The position numbers and the translations under genes were made by a program. Shown one piece after another: positions 5,420-11,349 of a DNA stretch of 11,349 nucleotides. The notes below the pieces were generated by a model. It saw nothing but the letters and a program-made list of their open reading frames with translations, had not been told where the DNA came from and did no database searches. Positions within the stretch are counted from its first letter, which is position 1. Each line of letters begins with the position of its first letter. The stretch comes from Thermoplasmata archaeon UBA184 (GTDB lineage Archaea > Thermoplasmatota > Thermoplasmata > Lutacidiplasmatales > UBA184): assembly GCA_002495185.1 (NCBI GenBank), contig DAEB01000039.1:10921-22269 (forward strand), read 5' to 3'.

Positions 5420-6229
5420 GTGAGACACAGGTCGGTCGCGCTCGTGACGCGGGACCCGGGGCTCTACCAGGAGCTCGCGGGGTTCTTGCGCGAGCGACGC
5501 GTACCGACGATCAGTCTCTGGCCCGGAGATCGAATTCCCGCTCAGGTCGCGGTGGTCCTGACGTCGACCGCCGAAGCGTCTCTGATCTCGCACTCCAACG
5601 TGCTTTCGGTCGGTGAGACGCTGGACCGTCGGAGCCTCGCGGCCGCCGTGCGCCACGCGCTCGAGTCCGCGGACGCCACCGAGGCGATCGTCGTGGGAAT
5701 CGACCCCGGCCCCCGGCCGGGATTCTCGATCCTCGCCGGTTCGACGATCCTCGCCGAGGGCGTCCTGGAGTCGCCGGAGGCGACCGGACCGTTCGCGAGC
5801 CACCTGCGGCACAGATTCCCCTCGCGGTCCGTGCTGTTCCGAGTCGGTCGCGGGGACCCCCTTGCACGCAACCGCATCGTGAACACCCTGCTCCAACACC
5901 ACCGGTCGATCGAGCTCGTCGACGAACAAGGAACGACCCCGCGGGGGCGCCGCCGGCCCCGGGACGCGGCCGCCGCTCGCACGATCGCCCATCTCCGGGG
6001 ACGACCCGTCCACGACCCGATCCCCCTCACCGTCACGCCGGGGGAGGTCGCCAACCTCCAACGGTTGAGCCGAGAAGGGAGCGGCGGTCGGCTGACCATC
6101 TCCCGGTCGAGCGCGCATCGAGTCCTCCAAGGGGAACTGACGCTCGCCGAGGCGGTGGCGGAGGCGATGGCCCGTCCCTCCCGCGGGCGCCCCTCCCCCG
6201 AGCCCACGAGCCTCCGCGAATCGCTTTAA
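5420..6229 (+). CDS. RNase H/RuvC-fold-like protein of unknown function
   Basis: 269 aa from GTG 5420. The N-terminal part (about 5-90) looks like a small alpha/beta domain starting with VALVTRDPGLYQELAGFL. The central part starts with IVVGIDPGPRPGFSIL, where D95 in an IDPGxxxG strand is typical of RuvC/YqgF-like RNase H folds. It continues with SVLFRVGRGDP, then IELVDEQG (D168 or E169), then RDAAAARTIAH with D182, which fits the position of the last acidic catalytic residue. A helical C-terminus (about 215-253) follows, with a VLQGELTLAEAV segment. It could be a nuclease or an inactive relative; the family is not one I can name. ATG 5393, nine residues earlier, with GGGAGG upstream, is the alternative start. 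gltX begins 23 bp downstream, but with its own TATA-like box. Confidence 0.75.
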   Translation: MRHRSVALVTRDPGLYQELAGFLRERRVPTISLWPGDRIPAQVAVVLTSTAEASLISHSNVLSVGETLDRRSLAAAVRHALESADATEAIVVGIDPGPRPGFSILAGSTILAEGVLESPEATGPFASHLRHRFPSRSVLFRVGRGDPLARNRIVNTLLQHHRSIELVDEQGTTPRGRRRPRDAAAARTIAHLRGRPVHDPIPLTVTPGEVANLQRLSREGSGGRLTISRSSAHRVLQGELTLAEAVAEAMARPSRGRPSPEPTSLRESL

Positions 6230-6230
6230 T
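6218..6230 (+). promoter_or_regulatory. BRE plus TATA box of gltX, overlapping the upstream stop codon
   Basis: GAATCGCTTTAAT spans 6218-6230. The CTTTAAT part includes the TAA stop (6227-6229) of the preceding gene and is centred about 26 nt before GTG 6253. That spacing predicts a leaderless gltX transcript and supports the GTG start. Confidence 0.55.
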
Positions 6231-6252
6231 CCGTCGCACCGTCGCCCGGTCC

Positions 6253-7983
6253 GTGACACTTTCGCCGGAGGTCGGGCTTCGAGCCCGACGGGCGACGATC
6301 GAGAACGCGATCGCTCACGACGGGAGCGCGCAGACCGGACCGGTGGTCGCGCGTCTCCTCGCGACCGACGCCTCCCTTCGCCCCCGGGCCGAGGAGGTCC
6401 GCGCGTACGTCTCAGAGGTCGTCGCGGAGATCCGCGGCGTACCGGTCGACGAGCTCGAGGACCGGCTGGTTTCCCTGGGGGGCTCCCTCTCCTCGCCGGC
6501 CCGCTCGCCGCGCGTCGAGGCGCCGGACTTTCCCGACCTCGTGGGCGCGGTGCCAGGACAGGTCGTCCTTCGACTCGCCCCGTTCCCGAGCGGCGTGCTC
6601 CACATCGGCAACTCTCGGATGTTGTTCGTGAACCAGCTCTATCAGGAACGCTACCACGGGAAGCTTCTGCTCGTCTTCGACGATACGGTCGGCTCGGCCG
6701 AGAAGCGGATCGAGCCCGAGTTCTTCGACCTGATCCTGGGGGACCTGGAGCTCGCCGGAATCCATCCGGATCACGTCTACTACAAATCCGACCGGCTTCC
6801 CGTCTTCTACGCCTGGGCGCAGCGAGTGATCGAAAAGGGGGCCGCGTACGTCTGCCGGTGCTCCCAGGAGCTCCTGGGGCAGAACCGGGCCGCCGGACGA
6901 GAGTGTCCCGAGAGATCCCAGTCGATCGCGGAGACTCTCGCGGAGTGGAAGAAGATGCTCGGGAACGTCTACGGTCCCGGGGGGGCGGTCCTGCGACTCC
7001 GGACGGATATGTCCGACCCCGACCCCGCGTTCCGGGACCGGGTGCTGCTGCGCATCAGCGACATCGACCACCCCCGAGTGGGGAAGAAATACAGTGTCTG
7101 GCCCTTGCTCGAGTTCTCTTGGGCGGTGGACGACGTCGAGCTCGGCGTGACCCACGTCCTGCGCGGGAAGGACCTGGTGATGGAGGACCGCATGCAGCGG
7201 TACCTGTGGGACCTGCTCGGGATTGTCGGCCCGCCGTTCCTGCACTTCGGGATCCTCCGGGTCCGGGAGGCCAAGGTCTCGAAGAGCAAGTCGTACGCCG
7301 AGGTGAAGTCGGGCCTCTACGACGGGTTCGCGGACCCGAGGACGTGGTCGTTGCGGTCCCTCGTCCGTCGCGGGGTCTCGATGGAGGCTCTCCGCCAGTT
7401 CATCCTCTCTTTCGGGATGTCCCTCGCGGACATCGAGGTCCCGGCCGAGACGCTCTACGCCGAGAACCGCAAGCGGATCGACGGGACCACCGTCCGACGG
7501 GCGTTCGTGGCCGACCCCGTCCGGGTCCAGGTGGACGGCTACCCGTTCGACCTGGCCCGGGTGAACCTCCCGAATCACCCGGACCGCCCGGAGCTCGGGG
7601 AGAGACCCGTGGTCGCGGGACCGACCTTCTTCCTGGCCCGCCGCGACCTCGCATCCCATGCCGGTGCCGAGGTACGACTGAAAGACCTCGTGAACATCCG
7701 GCTCGACTCCCAGCTGCCGGCCGCCGGAGGCACCATGCGGGGAACCTTCACGAGCCGGGAGAACCGGAAGCTCCCCCGGCTGCAATGGGTCGGAGCCGAC
7801 GCGTCCGTCTCGGTCGACCTTCTCGGTCTCGAAGGCGAGCACACGAGCGGGCTCGGCGAGTTGGCGCTCGCGAACGCCTCTCCCGGAGATATCGTCCAAT
7901 TCGAGAGGGTCGGGTTCGTCCGAGTCGAGGCGGACTGGACGCCGGGGTCCTCTCCCCTGCGGGTGGTCTACGGACACCCGTAG
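6253..7983 (+). CDS. gltX: Glutamyl-tRNA synthetase, archaeal type
   Basis: 576 aa, normal for archaeal GluRS. It charges tRNA-Glu and, in archaea of this type, usually only tRNA-Glu, with Gln-tRNA made by GatDE. An N-terminal region of about 100 residues precedes the class I catalytic core. LRLAPFPSGVLHIGN (106-120) carries the HIGH motif as HIGN, and VSKSK (342-346) is the KMSKS loop. Cysteines C201, C203 and C218 may form the zinc site of the acceptor-binding insert. The core also shows VFDDT (141-145), HVLRGKDL (311-318) and a beta-rich C-terminal anticodon-binding region ending VRVEADW, as in the GlnRS-like archaeal and eukaryotic subgroup. GTG 6253 is chosen for its TATA-like box. Only 23 bp separate it from the RNase H-fold gene. 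Confidence 0.95.
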   Translation: MTLSPEVGLRARRATIENAIAHDGSAQTGPVVARLLATDASLRPRAEEVRAYVSEVVAEIRGVPVDELEDRLVSLGGSLSSPARSPRVEAPDFPDLVGAVPGQVVLRLAPFPSGVLHIGNSRMLFVNQLYQERYHGKLLLVFDDTVGSAEKRIEPEFFDLILGDLELAGIHPDHVYYKSDRLPVFYAWAQRVIEKGAAYVCRCSQELLGQNRAAGRECPERSQSIAETLAEWKKMLGNVYGPGGAVLRLRTDMSDPDPAFRDRVLLRISDIDHPRVGKKYSVWPLLEFSWAVDDVELGVTHVLRGKDLVMEDRMQRYLWDLLGIVGPPFLHFGILRVREAKVSKSKSYAEVKSGLYDGFADPRTWSLRSLVRRGVSMEALRQFILSFGMSLADIEVPAETLYAENRKRIDGTTVRRAFVADPVRVQVDGYPFDLARVNLPNHPDRPELGERPVVAGPTFFLARRDLASHAGAEVRLKDLVNIRLDSQLPAAGGTMRGTFTSRENRKLPRLQWVGADASVSVDLLGLEGEHTSGLGELALANASPGDIVQFERVGFVRVEADWTPGSSPLRVVYGHP

Positions 7984-7985
7984 TC

Positions 7986-8029
7986 GTTCGCCGAACCTTT
8001 AGTACGGGAAGACGCTCGGTTCGCCGGAC
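7986..8029 (+). promoter_or_regulatory. TATA box flanked by two near-identical palindromic sites, candidate operator pair
   Basis: GTTCGCCGAAC (7986-7996) is a perfect inverted repeat (GTTCG-C-CGAAC). GTTCGCCGGAC (8019-8029) matches it at 10 of 11 positions. Starts are 33 bp apart, about three helical turns. The TATA-like CTTTAGTA (7997-8004) begins directly after the first site, and the second covers the expected start of transcription near 8027, a few bases before ATG 8034. A repressor bound at both sites would block the promoter of the VOC-MFS operon. The first site may partly be a BRE, since GAACC before the TATA recurs at other promoters here. Confidence 0.5.
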
Positions 8030-8033
8030 GACG

Positions 8034-8420
8034 ATGCGGTTCCTGCACACCTCGATCACCGTGCGGAACATGGAGGAGAGCCTCGCGTTCTACACGGAGA
8101 TGCTCGGCCTCCAGTTCGAGCGGCGCCGGACCATCCCCGAGAATCACGCGGAGATCGCGTTCGTGCGGGACCCGCTCTCGGGAGCGCGGGTCGAGCTCAC
8201 GCACTGGGAGGGGAAGGACCAGTTCGAGGCCGGAGAGCAGCTCGACCACCTCGCGTTCGAAGTGGACGACCTCGACCGGACGCTCATGAGGCTGCGGACC
8301 AAGAACGTCCGCGTCGCGAAGGAGCCCTATCGCCTTTCCGGCGGCTCGTCGCGGATCGCGTTCGTCCTCGACCCGAACGACGTCTGGATCGAGCTCATCG
8401 AGAAGGCGCCGTCCGGATAA
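8034..8420 (+). CDS. Glyoxalase I-like VOC-family metalloenzyme
   Basis: 128 aa, two VOC half-repeats. It resembles E. coli GloA in length and sequence (MRFLHTSITVRNMEESLAFY; LGLQFERRR; IAFVRDP; DHLAFEVDDL; IAFVLDPNDVWIELIE). All four metal ligands of GloA (H5, E56, H74, E122) have counterparts: H5, E54, H72 and E120. It likely detoxifies a methylglyoxal-thiol adduct or a related substrate. Archaea generally lack glutathione, so the thiol or substrate is open, and a methylmalonyl-CoA epimerase-like or other VOC role cannot be excluded. ATG 8034 follows a TATA-like box by about 33 nt. The MFS transporter gene starts 9 bp after its stop, which suggests a detoxification and efflux operon. Confidence 0.87.
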   Translation: MRFLHTSITVRNMEESLAFYTEMLGLQFERRRTIPENHAEIAFVRDPLSGARVELTHWEGKDQFEAGEQLDHLAFEVDDLDRTLMRLRTKNVRVAKEPYRLSGGSSRIAFVLDPNDVWIELIEKAPSG

Positions 8421-8429
8421 CGGGGGACC

Positions 8430-9680
8430 GTGGCGGACTCGCCCGACCGTTCGGCCGAGCACTCTCTCGGGCGCCCGCTCCTCGCGGTCTTCTCGGCGAC
8501 GTTCTTCGTTCGGTTCGCGTTCGGGATCACGGTCGCGGTTCTCGCCAGTTACATCTCGGGGACCTCGGGCGGGCTGCCGAAGGAGACGGTCGGAGTCGTG
8601 GGGGTGGTCGCGGCCCTCTCCCCCGTCGGCGAATTCTCGACGGTCCTCCTCGCCGGGGCAGCCGCGGACCGCTACGGCCGCTTCCCCGTTCTCTTCTCGG
8701 GGATCGGGGCCGCGGCCGTCATCTTCGTGCTGATCTCGCTCACGCACGACCCGGCTTCGCTTGCGCTCGCAAACCTGGGATACGGAGTCGCGAGCGGTGC
8801 GATCCTGGCCTCCAGCCTCGCGATCGTGGCGGACTTCTCGGGAGCGTCGGAGCGGGGTCTCGAGATGGGGCGGTTCGACGCGATGAATCTCTCGGGGTGG
8901 ATCGCAGGATTCGCGTTCGGGCTCGCCCTGAAAGGTCTCCTGCCCCTCGCCTCCCTCCCCCTCGTCTTTCAGCTCGGCGCGGCGATCCTGGCCGGCGGAC
9001 TCGGGTTCGCGGCCCTCCTCGTCCGGGGGCAACCCACGCCCCGCAGGAGCAGCTCCTACTCGTTCCAGGGAGTGCTGCGCCAGGCGTTCCGCCGGAGCGT
9101 GCTCCTCGTCACTCTGCCCTGGGTCGCGATCTACATGCTGATCGGAGCGGCCCTCTTCTTCCTCGGGTCGGCGGCGAGCGGACTCGGGATCCCGCTCACC
9201 GAGCTTGCAGCGGTGATCGCCGTAGCCGGGCTCATCCTCGTCGTTACTCAGCCATTCTTCGGAAGGCTCTCCGACCGATTCGGCCGGATGCGACTCATGA
9301 TTGCGGGGGCGGCCGGTTTCGTCCTCGTCCTGGTATTCGCATCCCTCATCGCCGCGTTCGGCCCGAAGCTCCCGCTCCTCGCAGGTCTCGGGGTCAGCGT
9401 TCTCGCGGCCCTGATGTACGGCCCCGCCGCGCTCGCGTCGCTCGCCGACCTGGCCCACGAGATGAGCCGCGCCACGACGATGGCGATCTACTCGCTCTCG
9501 ATCTCGGTCGGGATGCTGGTCGGGTTGCTCGCAGTCTCCCTCCTCTACGCGCAGTTCGGGACCCCCGGCCTCTACGTCTTCTTCGGTACGCTCGCGGCGG
9601 CCATCTCCGCCCTCACGGCCGCGCGGTACCTCGAGCTCCGCCGGTCCGGACCGCTGCCCGCTACGATTCCGGCTCGATAA
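8430..9680 (+). CDS. MFS transporter, 12 membrane helices expected
   Basis: 416 aa, highly hydrophobic, consistent with twelve helices in two halves with a loop near residues 200-222. The major facilitator motif A appears after the second helix as GAAADRYGRFP (D80, R81, R84) and again in the second half as GRLSDRFGR (residues 278-286). The protein sits in the cell membrane and probably exports small molecules by proton antiport; the substrate cannot be told. GTG 8430 is chosen; GGGGGA directly upstream may serve as a ribosome site. It follows the VOC gene by 9 bp with no promoter of its own visible. Its 3' end overlaps the convergent cation transporter gene by 20 bp. Confidence 0.92.
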   Translation: MADSPDRSAEHSLGRPLLAVFSATFFVRFAFGITVAVLASYISGTSGGLPKETVGVVGVVAALSPVGEFSTVLLAGAAADRYGRFPVLFSGIGAAAVIFVLISLTHDPASLALANLGYGVASGAILASSLAIVADFSGASERGLEMGRFDAMNLSGWIAGFAFGLALKGLLPLASLPLVFQLGAAILAGGLGFAALLVRGQPTPRRSSSYSFQGVLRQAFRRSVLLVTLPWVAIYMLIGAALFFLGSAASGLGIPLTELAAVIAVAGLILVVTQPFFGRLSDRFGRMRLMIAGAAGFVLVLVFASLIAAFGPKLPLLAGLGVSVLAALMYGPAALASLADLAHEMSRATTMAIYSLSISVGMLVGLLAVSLLYAQFGTPGLYVFFGTLAAAISALTAARYLELRRSGPLPATIPAR

Positions 9681-10545
9681 TCACGTGGCGCAGCACCGGA
9701 TGGCTGCGCTGCAGGGCGAGGGTGACCTCGTCGATCGCCTTCTCGATCTGGTCCGTTGTCAGGCCGTCGTGAAAGTTCACGCGGAGCGCCAGCAATGCAT
9801 CCTCCGGTCCGAGGACCATCGACTGAAGGGCGCGAACCTTGGCGACCCGTGGGTCCTGCTCGACCACCGAGAGAATCGTCCGCGCCTCGGCGGGGTCGAG
9901 CGCTTGGCCGATCAGGAGACCCCGGCTCTCTAGCGTCAGGACGATCCCCGTGATCACGAGCAGGACTCCCTCGATGATCGCGGCCGCGCCGTCCGCCTCG
10001 TAGCGGCCGGTCCGGTAGATGATCACGAGGGCGACGAACGCCGCGAGGCACCCCACGATCGAAACCACGTCCTGGTAGAACACCGACTTGAGGCCGATGC
10101 GGCGCGACTCGAGGAACGCCTGCAGCGTTGTCTGCGACCGCCGTACCTCTCGAAGGGTGACCGCGATCCCGACCGCGCTGACCGTCAGCGTTGCTCCGAC
10201 CACGAGGAGCGCCTCGCCGATGTGCGTGATCGGCGCGGGGGAGGAGTACTGGGCGACTCCCGCGGAGAGCGCAAGCAGCCCGGCGATCGTGAACGTCACA
10301 ACGATCGAGATGAGCGACCAGTAGAACCGCTCCTTCCCCCGTCCGAACGGGTGGCGGTAGTCCGCCGGGAGCTGCGACGCGTAGAGTCCGAAGAGCAGGA
10401 GGCCGGCTCCGACCAGGTCGGTCACGCTGTAGATCGCTTGCGCGAGGACCGCCCGGCTGCCCGACACGATGGCGATGTCGAGGTTCAGGGCGAAGAGGGC
10501 GGCGTTGAGAACGAGGGTAACGACGATGACGACCTGGGAACGCAT
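9661..10545 (-). CDS. Cation diffusion facilitator (SLC30A9-like branch)
   Basis: 294 aa membrane protein with about six helices and a C-terminal cytoplasmic domain (about 219-294). The family pattern is clear: IYSVTDLVGAGLLLFG in helix 2, YRHPFGRGKERFYWSLIS in the 2-3 loop, KSVFYQDVVSIVG in helix 5, and LESRGLLIGQA before the C-terminal domain. These resemble the ZnT9-like subgroup. The canonical metal site of YiiP (D45, D49, H153, D157) is reduced: D43 and D159 remain, while the partners are A47 and V155. It probably moves a divalent metal such as Zn2+ or Mn2+ across the cell membrane, but specificity is unclear. ATG 10545 has a GAGGGAG stretch upstream and a TATA-like box about 50 nt away. 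It runs convergently with the MFS gene and divergently from the aldolase gene. Confidence 0.9.
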   Translation of the reverse strand: MRSQVVIVVTLVLNAALFALNLDIAIVSGSRAVLAQAIYSVTDLVGAGLLLFGLYASQLPADYRHPFGRGKERFYWSLISIVVTFTIAGLLALSAGVAQYSSPAPITHIGEALLVVGATLTVSAVGIAVTLREVRRSQTTLQAFLESRRIGLKSVFYQDVVSIVGCLAAFVALVIIYRTGRYEADGAAAIIEGVLLVITGIVLTLESRGLLIGQALDPAEARTILSVVEQDPRVAKVRALQSMVLGPEDALLALRVNFHDGLTTDQIEKAIDEVTLALQRSHPVLRHVIIEPES

Positions 10546-10590
10546 GGCGCCCGATTTCTCCCTCGAGCGGAAGGGCGACCGGCGGTCCCG

Positions 10591-10607
10591 CCTTAAAGGA
10601 TTGGTTC
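10591..10607 (-). promoter_or_regulatory. BRE plus TATA box of the cation transporter gene
   Basis: On the minus strand GAACC (10603-10607) precedes CCTTTAAGG (10591-10599). The TATA centre is about 50 nt before ATG 10545, predicting transcription start near 10569 and a leader of about 24 nt with GAGGGAG as a ribosome site. Confidence 0.5.
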
Positions 10608-10641
10608 CCGACCCTGCTCGTCCGGAGGCATCGCCCAGGAC

Positions 10642-10653
10642 GAACCGTTAAAT
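10642..10653 (+). promoter_or_regulatory. BRE plus TATA box of the aldolase gene
   Basis: GAACC (10642-10646) is followed directly by GTTAAAT (10647-10653). Transcription would start near 10676, about 11 nt before ATG 10687. TCGTCC (10618-10623) and GGACGA (10638-10643) form an inverted repeat between this promoter and the oppositely directed one. Confidence 0.5.
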
Positions 10654-10686
10654 CGCGGAGACCCGTGTTCGGCGCGCGGTGCTGCG

Positions 10687-11349
10687 ATGAGCGAGAGTTC
10701 CCCCCGACCCGTGACCTCGGTTTCCGGCCCGGTCCCTCCGTCGGTCCACCGATATCCGCGCCCGCGGCTGAACCGCCTCGGGCTGAGTCCCGGCAAGATG
10801 ACCCGCTTGAAGCGGCTTCTCTACACGTACGGGCCCGGCGGGGGAACGATGCTGGTGCTGCCGATCGACCAGGGGCTTGAGCACGGCCCGGTCGACTTCT
10901 TCCCGAACCCGGACTCTCTCGACCCCCAGTACCAATACGACCTCGCCCGCGAAGGGAAGTTCAGCGCGATCGCGCTCCATATCGGCCTCGCGGAGAAGTA
11001 CTTTCACGAGTACTCGGGGGATGTCCCTCTGATCCTCAAGCTGAACGGGAAGACCGCCATCCCGAGCGATTCCCAAGCGTTCAGCCCTCTCACCGGAACG
11101 GTCGAGGACGCCGTGCGCCTGGGGGCGGACGCGGTCGGCTATACCATCTACGTCGGCTCCCCTGCTCAGGACCGGGATTTCCTTCAGTTCCTCGCGGTTC
11201 GCCAGGAAGCTCTCCGCCTCGGAATGCCCTTGGTGGTCTGGGCCTATCCTCGGGGAGAGGCGGTCTCCAAGAAGGGCGGGAAAGAAAGCCTCTATGCGAT
11301 CGATTACGCGGCCCGGGTCGCCCACGAGCTGGGAGCGGACGTGGTGAAG
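10687..11349 (+). CDS. fba: Class I fructose-bisphosphate aldolase, DhnA family, 3' truncated by window edge
   Basis: 221 codons are visible and the frame is open to the window end. It cleaves or forms fructose 1,6-bisphosphate in glycolysis and gluconeogenesis. The archaeal DhnA-type signature is strong: LPIDQGLEHGPVDFF (58-72), LILKLNGKT (115-123), GADAVGYTIYVGS (136-148), PLVVWAYPRG (171-180) and HELGADVVK (213-221). By comparison with the Thermoproteus tenax aldolase, the lysine at 221, the last codon of the window, is the likely Schiff-base residue. About 37 residues, rich in Pro, Arg and Ser, precede the conserved start, so ATG 10798 (residue 38) is an alternative. ATG 10687 fits the TATA-like box better. 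The archaeal fructose bisphosphate aldolase/phosphatase is a different family. Confidence 0.93.
   Translation, partial: MSESSPRPVTSVSGPVPPSVHRYPRPRLNRLGLSPGKMTRLKRLLYTYGPGGGTMLVLPIDQGLEHGPVDFFPNPDSLDPQYQYDLAREGKFSAIALHIGLAEKYFHEYSGDVPLILKLNGKTAIPSDSQAFSPLTGTVEDAVRLGADAVGYTIYVGSPAQDRDFLQFLAVRQEALRLGMPLVVWAYPRGEAVSKKGGKESLYAIDYAARVAHELGADVVK

Noticed and set aside
6412..7977. Open frame of 521 codons on the minus strand over gltX
   Set aside because: Shadow of gltX codon bias. The translation has no recognisable motif, and the sense frame has the full set of synthetase motifs.
6858..8420. Long open frame that would fuse out-of-frame gltX sequence to the VOC protein
   Set aside because: Only the last 128 codons look like protein (VOC). 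The upstream part is Pro/Arg/Gly-rich shadow of gltX, and ATG 8034 has its own promoter.
7968..9458. Open frame of 496 codons on the minus strand over the VOC and MFS genes
   Set aside because: Highly charged low-complexity translation opposite two well-supported genes.
1..11349. CRISPR array, insertion sequence, prophage or other mobile element
   Set aside because: No regularly spaced repeats, transposase, integrase or terminal repeats were seen; the genes are mostly housekeeping with even GC-rich composition.

Overview
The window looks like chromosomal DNA from a GC-rich euryarchaeon, most likely of the Thermoplasmata / Thermoplasmatota side. Support for this comes from an archaeal RNase P protein subunit, an archaeal-type glutamyl-tRNA synthetase, a DhnA-type class I aldolase, a bacterio-opsin-activator-like (HTH_10) regulator, and a proline iminopeptidase that closely resembles tricorn-interacting factor F1 of Thermoplasma as I remember that protein. 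TATA-like boxes lie about 26 nt before several start codons, which suggests leaderless transcripts. The tRNA gene does not encode CCA. The lineage is inferred from remembered family features, not from a search.

Layout, left to right. (1) 1-792(+): C-terminal part of the AmmeMemoRadiSam-type radical SAM enzyme, cut by the window edge inside its Fe-S motif. (2) 885-1640(+): HTH_10 transcription regulator. (3) 1685-2113(-) and 2174-3352(+): a divergent pair made of an AroQ-fold chorismate mutase-like protein and a U32-family Fe-S protein, with a perfect 14-bp palindrome between them. (4) 3508-4404(+): proline iminopeptidase. (5) Minus-strand RNA-processing cluster: a double zinc-ribbon protein (5004-5375) overlapping RNase P component 4 (4561-5025), followed by tRNA-Leu(CAA) (4451-4533). 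(6) Plus strand, divergent from it: an RNase H/RuvC-fold protein of unknown role (5420-6229) and gltX (6253-7983). (7) A glyoxalase-like VOC enzyme (8034-8420) and an MFS transporter (8430-9680) in one operon behind a probable paired operator. (8) A convergent cation diffusion facilitator (9661-10545, minus). (9) The start of a class I fructose-bisphosphate aldolase (10687 to the window end).

The most interesting point is the chorismate mutase / U32 divergon. Well-studied U32 proteins (TrhP, RlhA, UbiU/V) are Fe-S proteins for oxygen-independent hydroxylation that depend on prephenate, the product of chorismate mutase. A stand-alone chorismate mutase-like gene sharing a control region with a U32 gene, with no other aromatic-pathway gene in view, suggests a dedicated prephenate-fed hydroxylation module. 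The mutase-like protein has lost the usual catalytic lysine, so its activity is open. The second theme is tight packing: TATA-like boxes overlap upstream stop codons, divergent promoters cross within 44 bp, and neighbouring genes overlap.

I see no CRISPR array, transposon, integrase, rRNA or long repeat. The remaining gaps are short and are described below.
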